This document shows, one piece after another, positions 34,972-43,104 of a stretch of DNA of 64,000 bases (its first letter is position 1; the number at the start of each line of letters is the position of its first letter). This DNA is from Spirosoma taeanense (GTDB taxonomy: Bacteria; Bacteroidota; Bacteroidia; Cytophagales; Spirosomataceae), in NCBI RefSeq assembly GCF_013127955.1, contig NZ_CP053435.1:4774001-4838000 (forward strand). Reading direction: 5' to 3'. The notes beneath the pieces were generated by a model. That model saw only the letters and a program-made list of their open reading frames with translations, made no database searches and was not told the DNA's origin. The position numbers were made by a program, and so were the translations under genes.

Positions 34972-35775
34972 TTGAAAGAATACGGCAGTAGTATCCAGAA
35001 GTTGGTTGACAACATGATCAACATCGAAGATCGGGAAAAGCGCACCCGGTATGCGCATATCCTGATCGAGTTGATGCGGCAGATTCATCCCAACATGAAG
35101 GATGGGCAGGACTACTACAACAAGTTGTGGGATGACCTTTACATCATGTCGGGCTTTACGCTGGACGTGGATAGTCCCTATCCGCCCCCATCCGAAGAAG
35201 CCCTGGGTAAAAAACCGCAGCGCGTTCCCTACAATACGCATCCGCTTAAATTCAAGCACTTCGGCCGCAATATTGACCTGCTGGTGGCAAAGGCCATTGC
35301 CATGGAAGACCCCGAAGAAAAACGGGCGTTTGTTTCTTACCTGACCCGGCTGATGCGAACCTTCTACCAGGCCTGGAACAAGGAATCGGTCGAAGACGAG
35401 ACGATCTACCAGAGTCTGCTGGAAATCTCGAACGGCAAACTCGCCGACGATATTCAGCTCATCCGCGAACAGGGTCTGGTCGAAGCGACCCCGCGTGAAC
35501 GCACCGGCGATCAGACGCAGCCCCAGCGCATTGGCGGGGGCAACAACTACCGCGAGGGTAACCAGCGGAACAACAACCAAGGGCGGCCCAACCGAAACGA
35601 TAACCAGGGCGGTCAGCGCAACTTCGGCAACCAGCGGAACAACAATCAGGGGCGTCAGAACAACCGCAACGACAACCAGGGGGGCCAGCGTAACTTTGGT
35701 GGCCCGAATCAGCGGCCAAACAACCGCGACCGGAACGACGGACCCAATCGCAACAACGACCGCAGAAGACGGTAA
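34972..35775 (+). CDS. DUF4290 protein with Arg/Asn/Gly-rich tail; probable TTG start
   Basis: The DUF4290 core begins KEYGSSIQKLVDNMINIEDREKRTRYAHILIELM; family members usually start right at this KEYG. The codon before it is TTG (34972), 21 bp after the predicted transcription start. An in-frame ATG at 34846 would add 42 residues, overlap the divergent MATE gene and lie upstream of the promoter, so I prefer TTG (267 residues). Residues 1-190 are the helical DUF4290 domain; residues about 190-267 are low-complexity (repeats of NRNDNQGGQRNFG), ending RRRR, as in disordered RNA-binding tails. The domain has no known role. It is followed by murA after 96 bp. Confidence 0.85.
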   Translation: MKEYGSSIQKLVDNMINIEDREKRTRYAHILIELMRQIHPNMKDGQDYYNKLWDDLYIMSGFTLDVDSPYPPPSEEALGKKPQRVPYNTHPLKFKHFGRNIDLLVAKAIAMEDPEEKRAFVSYLTRLMRTFYQAWNKESVEDETIYQSLLEISNGKLADDIQLIREQGLVEATPRERTGDQTQPQRIGGGNNYREGNQRNNNQGRPNRNDNQGGQRNFGNQRNNNQGRQNNRNDNQGGQRNFGGPNQRPNNRDRNDGPNRNNDRRRR

Positions 35776-35871
35776 CTCCTTTACCCAACCAGTAGCAAGA
35801 TCGGGGATGAATCAGGGCCGCGAACAATCTCGGGGGTAGCTGGTTCATCCTTATCACTCATCAGTTAATCA

Positions 35872-37179
35872 ATGGCATCTTTTAAAATTACGGGCGGACG
35901 CAAGCTTAAGGGTGAACTCGTTCCGCAGGGCGCAAAAAATGAAGCTCTCCAGATTCTTTGCGCCGTTCTGCTGACCAAAGAACCCGTCACAATTCATAAC
36001 ATTCCCAACATTCGCGACGTAAACCAGCTCATCGACCTGCTGGGCGACATGGGCGTATGGGTCACCAAAATCGGAACAAGTTCCTACCGGTTCGTTGCGT
36101 CGGACGTTAACCTCGACTACCTCGAAACCGATACGTATAAACGTAAAGCAGCCGCTCTGCGCGGCTCGGTCATGCTGCTGGGGCCCATGCTCGCCCGGTT
36201 TAAGAAAGGTCGGATTCCCCGGCCCGGTGGCGACAAAATTGGTCGTCGGCGGCTGGACACCCACTTTCTGGGCTTCGAGAAATTAGGGGCTCAGTTCAAC
36301 TACGACGCAAACGACGGCGGTTACTACCAGGTGGATGCCAGCAACCTGCGCGGCACGTATATGCTCCTGGATGAAGCCTCCGTAACGGGCACAGCCAACG
36401 TCCTGATGGCTGCGGTAATGGCCGAGGGAACTACCACTATTTATAATGCCGCCTGTGAGCCTTATCTGCAGCAGCTGAGCAAAATGCTCAACGCGATGGG
36501 TGCGAAGATTACGGGTGTGGGCTCCAACCTGCTCACCATCGAAGGCGTATCGGAACTACACGGTACCGAACACACGATGCTGCCCGACATGATCGAAATT
36601 GGCTCGTTTATCGGCATGGCCGCCATGACGCAGTCGGAAATCACGATCAAGAACTGCCAGATTCCACAACTGGGCATCATTCCCGATCAGTTCCGGCGGC
36701 TGGGTATCCAGATGGAGTTCCGGGGCGACGACATTTTTATTCCGGCGCAGGAACGCTACCAGATCGAGAGTTTTCTGGATGGCGGCATGATGACCGTTGC
36801 CGATGCGCCCTGGCCCGGCTTTACGCCCGACCTGCTGAGCATTGTGCTGGTTACGGCCGTACAGGCGCAGGGTACGCTGCTGATCCATCAGAAAATGTTC
36901 GAAAGCCGGCTATTCTTTGTCGACAAGCTGATTGATATGGGTGCGCAGATCATCCTCTGCGATCCGCACCGGGCTACGGTCGTGGGTCTGAACCGGCAGC
37001 TTCCGCTGAAAGGTATCCGCATGTCGTCACCCGATATTCGGGCGGGGGTTGCCCTGCTAATTGCGGCCATGTCAGCACAGGGTACGAGTATCATCGACAA
37101 CATCGAGCAGATTGACCGCGGTTATCAGCACATTGATACGCGTCTGAACGCCATCGGCGCTGAGATTATCCGGCTCTAA
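35872..37179 (+). CDS. murA: UDP-N-acetylglucosamine 1-carboxyvinyltransferase
   Basis: A 435-residue protein, full length. It transfers enolpyruvate from PEP to UDP-GlcNAc, the first committed step of peptidoglycan synthesis, in the cytoplasm. Substrate residues K22-N23 lie in QGAKNEAL. The active-site loop reads RIPRPGGDKIGRRRLDTHF: D121 takes the place of the Cys found in E. coli MurA (C115), the residue alkylated by fosfomycin. DMIEIGSFIGMAA and VTAVQAQGTLLIHQKMFESR are further conserved blocks. It has its own terminator (37196-37230). The Asp form predicts natural fosfomycin insensitivity at the target, as known for other Asp-type MurA enzymes. Confidence 0.97.
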   Translation: MASFKITGGRKLKGELVPQGAKNEALQILCAVLLTKEPVTIHNIPNIRDVNQLIDLLGDMGVWVTKIGTSSYRFVASDVNLDYLETDTYKRKAAALRGSVMLLGPMLARFKKGRIPRPGGDKIGRRRLDTHFLGFEKLGAQFNYDANDGGYYQVDASNLRGTYMLLDEASVTGTANVLMAAVMAEGTTTIYNAACEPYLQQLSKMLNAMGAKITGVGSNLLTIEGVSELHGTEHTMLPDMIEIGSFIGMAAMTQSEITIKNCQIPQLGIIPDQFRRLGIQMEFRGDDIFIPAQERYQIESFLDGGMMTVADAPWPGFTPDLLSIVLVTAVQAQGTLLIHQKMFESRLFFVDKLIDMGAQIILCDPHRATVVGLNRQLPLKGIRMSSPDIRAGVALLIAAMSAQGTSIIDNIEQIDRGYQHIDTRLNAIGAEIIRL

Positions 37180-37195
37180 GTTATTTTAAGCCATC

Positions 37196-37230
37196 AAAAA
37201 AGCATTTCTGACAACTGGAAGTGCTTTTTT
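37196..37230 (+). terminator. Rho-independent terminator after murA
   Basis: AAAAAAGCATTTC / GAAGTGCTTTTTT stem (one G-T pair) with a 9-nt loop and a T-run, 17 bp after the murA stop. Confidence 0.88.
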
Positions 37231-37411
37231 ATTGTCTGTCAGCCCGTTACCGGCCCCGTCTTATTACCAACTAAGTGTGCGCTGTATTATTCCCCGAAAA
37301 AGTGTTTTCATCTAACGTTTCTACGGTGTAATCTCCTTTTTTCAGAATTTTCAACAATCTTGCTTTGTCTTTTGACATCTTTGCAACCTGAAGCCGTTTT
37401 TGTTGAGAAGT

Positions 37412-40400
37412 ATGAAGGAGTACATCCGCCCAATTAAACGCCTGCTTGTCGCCAACCGGGGCGAAATTGCCATCCGGATCATGCGGGCTGCTACCGAACT
37501 TGGCATTACCACCATTGCCGTCTACACCTACGAAGACCGCTATTCCCTGCACCGTTATAAAGCGGATGAAGCGTATCAGATCGGCCGGGACGAGGACCCG
37601 CTGAAACCTTATCTTGATGTTGAAGGCATTATTCTGCTGGCTAAACGCCACCAGGTCGATGCAATTCATCCGGGCTACGGCTTCCTGTCGGAGAACGTAA
37701 AACTGGCGCGTCGGTGCCGCGAAGAAGATATCATCTTCGTTGGACCCTCGCCGGAAGCAATGGATGCGCTGGGCGACAAAGTGCGGGCCAAGAACCTGGC
37801 GACCAAAGCCGGTGTACCGCTCATTCCTGATTCGCGCGAGGAAAACATGAGCCCCGAATTTGCGCTGCAGGAAGCAAAACGGATTGGTTTTCCGGTTATG
37901 GTAAAGGCCGCGGCCGGTGGCGGAGGCCGGGGTATGCGCGTGGTTCGGCAGGTTGAGGACTTCGATAAAGCCTTTACCGAAGCTAAAAATGAAGCCCGGA
38001 ATGCCTTCGGCGACGATACCATCTTCCTAGAGAAGTTTATCGAAGACCCTAAACATATTGAGGTACAGCTCCTGGGCGACCAGCACGGCAACATCGTCCA
38101 CCTCTACGAGCGCGACTGCTCCGTACAACGGCGGTTTCAGAAAGTTGTTGAGGTTGCGCCGTCGTTTGGCCTACGCCAGGATACCAAACAGAAACTCTAT
38201 GATTACGCCCTGCAGCTTGGGCGGGCGGTGAACTACTCCAACGCCGGAACGGTCGAGTTTCTGGTTGATAAAAACGAGAATATCTTCTTCATCGAGGTTA
38301 ACCCCCGCATTCAGGTTGAGCATACGATCACGGAAGAGGTAACGGGGATTGATATCGTCCGGACGCAGATTCTGATTGCGATGGGCTACCAGCTCTCCGA
38401 TAACGGCATCTATATCAGCCACCAGGACGAAGTGCCCCTGAACGGCTACGCTATCCAGTGCCGGATCACGACTGAAGACCCCGCCAACGGCTTCAAACCG
38501 GATTTTGGGACGATCATTGCCTATCGGAACGCGGCCGGTTTTGGTATTCGTCTGGATGAGGGCAGCAGCTACGCGGGCGTAAAAATCTCGCCGTACTTCG
38601 ACTCGATGATTGTCAAGGTTTCGGCGCGGGGCCGGACCCTGAAAGGCGCAACCCAGCGCCTGACGCGCGCACTGGTCGAATTCCGGATTCGGGGCGTAAA
38701 GACCAACATCGGCTTTTTGCTGAACGTAATCAGCCACCCGATTTTTCAGCGGGGCGAAGCGCGGGTATCGTTCATTGAAAACCACCCTGAACTGTTCAAT
38801 CTTCGCCAGCCGCAGGACCGCTCAACCCGGGCGCTCAACTATCTGGCCGATGTTATTGTGAATGGCAATCCAGAGGTTAAGAAGAAGGACGACAGTAAGA
38901 TTTTCCGTACCCCGGTTGTTCCTCCTTACGACATCTTCAGTTCCTACCCAAAGGGCAGCCGCGACCGGCTCAAAGAGATGGGCCGTGACTCGTTTGTGAA
39001 CTGGGTAAAGGAGCAGAAATGCGTGCTGTACACGGATACTACCTTCCGCGACGGCCACCAGTCGCTGCTGGCAACGCGCGTCCGAACGCAGGATTTACAG
39101 AAAGTGGCCGAAGGCTTTGCCAAGAATCACCCGGAGCTGTTTTCGATGGAGGTATGGGGCGGAGCAACCTTCGACGTAGCGATGCGGTTCCTCTACGAAA
39201 GCCCGTGGAAACGGCTGGCGGCTCTGCGCGAAGCCATGCCGAACATGCTGCTGCAAATGCTGTTCCGCGGCTCCAACGCAGTTGGTTACTCGGCCTACCC
39301 CGATAACCTGATTGAAAAATTCGTTGAGCAGTCGTGGGAAACAGGTATTGATGTGTTCCGGATTTTCGACTCGCTCAACTGGGTCAAGGCCATGAAGGTT
39401 AGCATCCGGGCGGTTCGGGAGCGGACCGATGCGCTCTGCGAAGCAGCGATCTGCTATACCGGCGACCTGCTGGCCCCTGACCAGAAAAAATATACCCTCC
39501 AGTATTACCTCGATATGGCCCGCCAGCTCGAAGATGAGGGAGCGCATCTGCTGGCGATAAAAGACATGGCCGGGTTGCTGAAACCGCTTGCGGCCGATGT
39601 GCTGGTACGGGAACTGAAACAGGTAGTCAGCATTCCGGTTCACCTGCACACCCACGATACGGCAGGCATTCAGGCGGCCACGTACCTGAAAGCTATTGAT
39701 GCCGGGGTCGATATTGTCGATTGCGCTCTGGGTGCTTTGTCGGGCCTGACCTCGCAGCCAAACTTCAATTCTGTAGTGGCGATGATGCAGGGCCACGAGC
39801 GCGAATGCCCCATTGACCTGCACTCGCTGAACGCCTACTCCAACTACTGGGAGGATGTTCGGGAGTATTACTATCCGTTCGAGTCGGGTATGAAGGCGGG
39901 CAGCGCCGAGGTTTACGAGAACGAAATTCCGGGCGGTCAGTACTCCAACCTCAAACCCCAGGCCATTGCAACCGGCCTGGGCGATAAGTTCGAGACGCTG
40001 AAGCGCAATTACGTTATTGCGAACCAGTTGTTCGGGGATATTGTCAAGGTAACGCCTTCTTCAAAGGTCGTTGGCGACATGGCGATCTTCATGACGGCCA
40101 ACAACCTGACCGCCGACGATGTTCGGGAGCGGGGCGAATCGCTGGCGTTTCCTGAATCGGTGAAAGGCTTCTTCAAAGGGGAGCTGGGGCAACCCGTTGG
40201 CGGTTTCCCGGAAGACATCCAGCAGGTAGTTCTGAAGGACGAGAAGCCAATAACCGGCCGCCCGAACGAACACCTGAAACCAATTGATTTCGACGCTGAC
40301 TTTACAGCCTTTAAAACAAAATACCCCCAGAACGACGGCTTCGTTGATTATTTGTCGTACCAGATGTACCCAAAGGTTTACGACGAATATTACAAAGCCA

Positions 40401-40861
40401 ACCAGCAGTACGGCGATGTCAGCATCATTCCAACGCCCGCGTTCTTTTACGGTCTGAAGGAAAACGAAGAGATTCTGATCGAGATCGAAGAAGGTAAGCG
40501 GATTCTGGTGCGGCTGCTGTTCAAGTCGGAGCCCGACGAGTTCGGTATGCGCACGATTACGTTCGAGCTGAACGGTCAGAGCCGCCAGGTGCAGGTTCGG
40601 GATAAATCGTCGAAGGTCGAGAAAGCCATGAACGCCAAGGTTGGCAAAGTGGGCGATGTAGGCGCACCGCTACAGGGCCGTCTGACCCGTATTCTGGTTA
40701 AGGAAGGCGATGTGGTTAAAAAGAACCAGCCTCTGTTCGTGATCGAAGCGATGAAGATGGAAAGTATCGTAGCCGCGCCTAAAGAAGGCAAGGTCTCGAA
40801 GGTGGTGCTGAAAGAAGGCATCACCATCGAGCAGGACGACTTGGTTATCGAACTGTCGTAA
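37412..40861 (+). CDS. pyc: Pyruvate carboxylase
   Basis: A 1149-residue single-chain enzyme starting at the ATG at 37412 (MKEYIRPIKRLLVANRGEIAIR). Order: biotin carboxylase with ATP-grasp (about 10-460; VMVKAAAGGGGRGMRVV, EVNPRIQVEHTITEEVTG), carboxyltransferase TIM barrel (about 535-810; DTTFRDGHQSLLATRVRT, HLHTHDTAG), an allosteric/tetramerisation linker (about 830-1050) and a biotinyl domain with AMKM, biotin on K1115. It converts pyruvate, bicarbonate and ATP to oxaloacetate and feeds the TCA cycle and gluconeogenesis. It is monocistronic, with a terminator at 40887-40919. All key motifs are intact. Confidence 0.97.
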   Translation: MKEYIRPIKRLLVANRGEIAIRIMRAATELGITTIAVYTYEDRYSLHRYKADEAYQIGRDEDPLKPYLDVEGIILLAKRHQVDAIHPGYGFLSENVKLARRCREEDIIFVGPSPEAMDALGDKVRAKNLATKAGVPLIPDSREENMSPEFALQEAKRIGFPVMVKAAAGGGGRGMRVVRQVEDFDKAFTEAKNEARNAFGDDTIFLEKFIEDPKHIEVQLLGDQHGNIVHLYERDCSVQRRFQKVVEVAPSFGLRQDTKQKLYDYALQLGRAVNYSNAGTVEFLVDKNENIFFIEVNPRIQVEHTITEEVTGIDIVRTQILIAMGYQLSDNGIYISHQDEVPLNGYAIQCRITTEDPANGFKPDFGTIIAYRNAAGFGIRLDEGSSYAGVKISPYFDSMIVKVSARGRTLKGATQRLTRALVEFRIRGVKTNIGFLLNVISHPIFQRGEARVSFIENHPELFNLRQPQDRSTRALNYLADVIVNGNPEVKKKDDSKIFRTPVVPPYDIFSSYPKGSRDRLKEMGRDSFVNWVKEQKCVLYTDTTFRDGHQSLLATRVRTQDLQKVAEGFAKNHPELFSMEVWGGATFDVAMRFLYESPWKRLAALREAMPNMLLQMLFRGSNAVGYSAYPDNLIEKFVEQSWETGIDVFRIFDSLNWVKAMKVSIRAVRERTDALCEAAICYTGDLLAPDQKKYTLQYYLDMARQLEDEGAHLLAIKDMAGLLKPLAADVLVRELKQVVSIPVHLHTHDTAGIQAATYLKAIDAGVDIVDCALGALSGLTSQPNFNSVVAMMQGHERECPIDLHSLNAYSNYWEDVREYYYPFESGMKAGSAEVYENEIPGGQYSNLKPQAIATGLGDKFETLKRNYVIANQLFGDIVKVTPSSKVVGDMAIFMTANNLTADDVRERGESLAFPESVKGFFKGELGQPVGGFPEDIQQVVLKDEKPITGRPNEHLKPIDFDADFTAFKTKYPQNDGFVDYLSYQMYPKVYDEYYKANQQYGDVSIIPTPAFFYGLKENEEILIEIEEGKRILVRLLFKSEPDEFGMRTITFELNGQSRQVQVRDKSSKVEKAMNAKVGKVGDVGAPLQGRLTRILVKEGDVVKKNQPLFVIEAMKMESIVAAPKEGKVSKVVLKEGITIEQDDLVIELS

Positions 40862-40886
40862 GCAAACTGACAAGTCCAGATTTGTT

Positions 40887-40919
40887 AACAGAAGCACCGC
40901 CTGGAGCGGTGCTTCTGTT
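40887..40919 (+). terminator. Terminator after pyruvate carboxylase
   Basis: A perfect 14-bp stem AACAGAAGCACCGC / GCGGTGCTTCTGTT with a 5-nt loop, followed by GTTTC, 25 bp after the stop codon. Confidence 0.88.
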
Positions 40920-41027
40920 GTTTCGGGGCAATCCGGGGCGTAGACGGCGACGAGCAATTTGATCGTAACGTTGTGTTCGTCAAAATTTTAGCCGAATTTA
41001 CCTCTCTAAACCAATCCTGTTCTTACA

Positions 41028-41417
41028 ATGGAAAATCCGCCACCGATACCCCCCTCCTCGCCCGCTCCGGTTACGTTCAGCGACTCCGACGCACGTATGT
41101 GGGCCATGATTACGCACCTGAGCGCCCTGCCTGGTTCTTTTGTGCTGATTGGCAGCATTGTGCTCCCCCTAATCATCTGGCAGATTCAAAAAGATAAATC
41201 GGCCTTTATTGACTATCACGGCAAGGAAGCCGTCAACTTCAACATTACGATGGCCATCGCGGCTGGCATCTCGTTCATCCTGATGTTTATCCTCATTGGC
41301 GTCTTTCTGCTCTGGATCGTTGGGATCGTCTGGCTAATTTTCACAATTATCGCGGCTATCAAAGCCAACAATGGCGAACACTATCGGTACCCATTATCCA
41401 TTCGCTTCATAAAATAA
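41028..41417 (+). CDS. DUF4870 (Tic20-like) small membrane protein
   Basis: A 129-residue protein. The N-terminus is Pro-rich (MENPPPIPPSSPAPVTFSDSD). ARMWAMITHLSALPGSFVLIGSIVLPLIIWQIQKDKS then forms the first membrane helices, FIDYHGKEAVNFNITMAIAAGISFI the conserved DUF4870 centre, and a Leu/Ile-rich helix (LWIVGIVWLIFTIIAAIKA) the end. Three to four helices in total. The family is widespread and uncharacterised. It is monocistronic between two terminators. Confidence 0.9.
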   Translation: MENPPPIPPSSPAPVTFSDSDARMWAMITHLSALPGSFVLIGSIVLPLIIWQIQKDKSAFIDYHGKEAVNFNITMAIAAGISFILMFILIGVFLLWIVGIVWLIFTIIAAIKANNGEHYRYPLSIRFIK

Positions 41418-41423
41418 ACCATC

Positions 41424-41459
41424 AGCTATGCTGTCCGTTTTCAGTCCGGCAGCATAGCT
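41424..41459 (+). terminator. Hairpin terminator after the DUF4870 gene
   Basis: A 10-bp stem AGCTATGCTG / CAGCATAGCT with a 16-nt loop, 7 bp after the stop. The loop contains a TCCG..CCGG pair that could extend the fold. Confidence 0.7.
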
Positions 41460-41461
41460 GG

Positions 41462-41493
41462 TTGCAGCCCGCTGCACTAAGGGTTTATTTTTG
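41462..41493 (+). promoter_or_regulatory. Bacteroidota-type promoter of the DUF2490 gene
   Basis: TTG at 41462-41464, a 21-bp spacer and TATTTTTG at 41486-41493. Initiation would fall near 41499, exactly on an ATG, which suggests a leaderless or near-leaderless message. Confidence 0.5.
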
Positions 41494-41498
41494 CAGCT

Positions 41499-42280
41499 AT
41501 GTTATCCGCCTGCTTATTCTGTCAGTCTGTTTACAATTACCTGTTTGCCTGCTTGCTCAGACAACTTCGCTCCCTACCACACCCTGGGGAACGTGGCTCA
41601 TCGGGACTTTGACCATACCCGGTAACGATACCAGCCGATGGGGCGGTTTTGCTGAAATTCAAACGCGCTCAAACGGCTTGTTCAAACAATATTTTTATAG
41701 TGAGATTAAGGGCGGCATCAGTTACGACCTTGATAAGAACGTAACAATCATGCTGGCTGGCGGCCGTTACGCTACTTCTGATTATAACGAACTCCCGGCC
41801 GGTCCGCTCAATATTGAAAAGCGCTTCTGGCAGCAGCTGCAGTTAAATCAGTACCTGAACCGAATCAAGTTTGAACACCGCTACCGGATTGAACAGCGCT
41901 GGTTTACATTCCGGGATGGACGAGAGGAATTCCGAAGCCGAATACGCTACCGGCTGAACGTGTTTGTACCGCTGAATGCCCGCGTAATTGGCCCGCATAC
42001 CACCTTTATGTCGGTTTATAACGAAATTTTCCTGAATCCGCGCGGTCCTGCTTTTGAGCGCAATCGTTTGTATGCCGGTTTGGGGCATCAGCTCGATAAG
42101 CACTGGGTTATACAGGCGGGCTGGGTCAATCAGACTAACTACAGCCTGGCATCTTTTACGCAGGGGCAGTTTGCACCGATTGTTACGGCGGGTAAAAACA
42201 ACCTGGTTCTGGCAGTCATTTACCGGCTCAATAAGCACAAAGCCAACCCCGCCGAAAAGCTTCCTTCGCAGCCGGACTGA
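41499..42280 (+). CDS. DUF2490 outer-membrane beta-barrel protein; start region shifted in frame
   Basis: The body frame reads VIRLLILSVCLQLPVCLLAQ (signal peptide), then WGTWLIGTLTIPGNDTSRWGGFAEIQTRS, and alternating beta-strand segments (FKQYFYSEIKGGISYDLDK, LNRIKFEHRYRIEQRWF) to a C-terminal VLAVIYRLNKHK. This is the DUF2490 pattern, about 260 residues. The expected ATG at 41499, 6 bp after a good -7 box, is one base out of frame with the body. A single lost T after the ATG (ATGTTTATC to ATGTTATC) would restore MFIRLLILSV. The only alternative in-frame start is TTG 41462, which lies in the promoter. So the gene is either frameshifted at codon 2 or uses an unusual start. Confidence 0.75.
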
Positions 42281-42327
42281 ACCAGCCTGATGCCAGATGC
42301 CCAGCAAGGCTGTTTCTGCTCAGTTAA

Positions 42328-42912
42328 TTAAAACCAGGGACGTCGGGACTTAAACGATCGCTTCAGGCCCGTGATGAGCAGGAACGCGCCCAACAGCCCG
42401 AAGATTACGGCCAGGATGGTAATGTGCAGGATCGCAAACAGCACGGCAACCAGAATAATAATGAATGATGCTTTGAGCTTCCAGCTGATGCGCTGCCACC
42501 AGTTCAGCTCTTCCCGGAGCGGCAAACCCAAACCCTGCCGAATGCGATTTCCGAGCCGAAGCTGTTTTTTGGGTTTTGGCTTCGGTTGCTGATCAATAAC
42601 CGGCGCAGCCAGTACCGATTGTATATGTGCCACCCGCTGCCGGATGCGCTGACTCCGCTCCATAGCTGGCTGCAAACTAACCAGCGCCTGATCGGGGCTC
42701 GTAGGCTGATCGATTGACGCTACTACGGAATCTGATAAACTCTTGATAGATAACGTATCCGAAGCGGTATTGAGCAACTTGCTTTCTGCCGGCTGCTCAA
42801 CGGAGAGCCGGGCCGCTACATGGGGGGTTCGGTGAAAATAGGCAACTGGCCGGTGACAGGAGGCAAGAAAAAGGCATAACGCAGCAAACAGAAAGGCAAA
42901 CAAGTTTTTCAT
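42328..42912 (-). CDS. Lipoprotein with C-terminal membrane helices (unrecognised)
   Basis: The start is the ATG at 42910-42912 (MKNLFAFLFAALCLFLASC, lipobox LASC). 194 residues. A polar linker with MERSQRIRQRVAHIQSVL and a KPKPKK stretch leads to a basic segment (RLGNRIRQGLGLPLREELNWWQRISWKLK) and then two close hydrophobic helices (FIIILVAVLFAILHITIL and VIFGLLGAFLLITGL) and a basic tail (KRSFKSRRPWF). The C-terminus resembles other small Bacteroidota membrane proteins, but I cannot name the family. It is convergent with the DUF2490 gene. Confidence 0.75.
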   Translation of the reverse strand: MKNLFAFLFAALCLFLASCHRPVAYFHRTPHVAARLSVEQPAESKLLNTASDTLSIKSLSDSVVASIDQPTSPDQALVSLQPAMERSQRIRQRVAHIQSVLAAPVIDQQPKPKPKKQLRLGNRIRQGLGLPLREELNWWQRISWKLKASFIIILVAVLFAILHITILAVIFGLLGAFLLITGLKRSFKSRRPWF

Positions 42913-42985
42913 CAGGTTGTGTTGTACGATTAGCAACTGTGGTCGCAAAAGTCCCACTTACAACGAATCAGATAAGGAGGTTAAT

Positions 42986-43051
42986 ATGATTTTGATGAAA
43001 AAGGTAATCGCCGGGGCAGATTTTGTCTATTCAAAACCGGTTAAACAGTAG
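42986..43051 (+). CDS. Possible 21-residue peptide with perfect Shine-Dalgarno
   Basis: AAGGAGG at 42974-42980, 5 nt before an ATG, and the frame MILMKKVIAGADFVYSKPVKQ then TAG. Good Shine-Dalgarno sequences are rare in Bacteroidota, including this window, so the match stands out. It lies 54 bp upstream of the CE15 esterase start, so it could be a leader peptide, a small protein, or chance. No family is recognised. Confidence 0.3.
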   Translation: MILMKKVIAGADFVYSKPVKQ

Positions 43052-43104
43052 GGCATACGGCCTATTTAGCTTTTCGGACTGTTAATATCTCCTGCTCTAT
43101 TTTT

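Noticed and set aside
35540-35770. Repetitive region considered as a CRISPR array or tandem repeat element
   Set aside because: It is the in-frame low-complexity tail of the DUF4290 protein; repeat lengths are irregular and there are no spacers. No CRISPR array was seen anywhere in the window.
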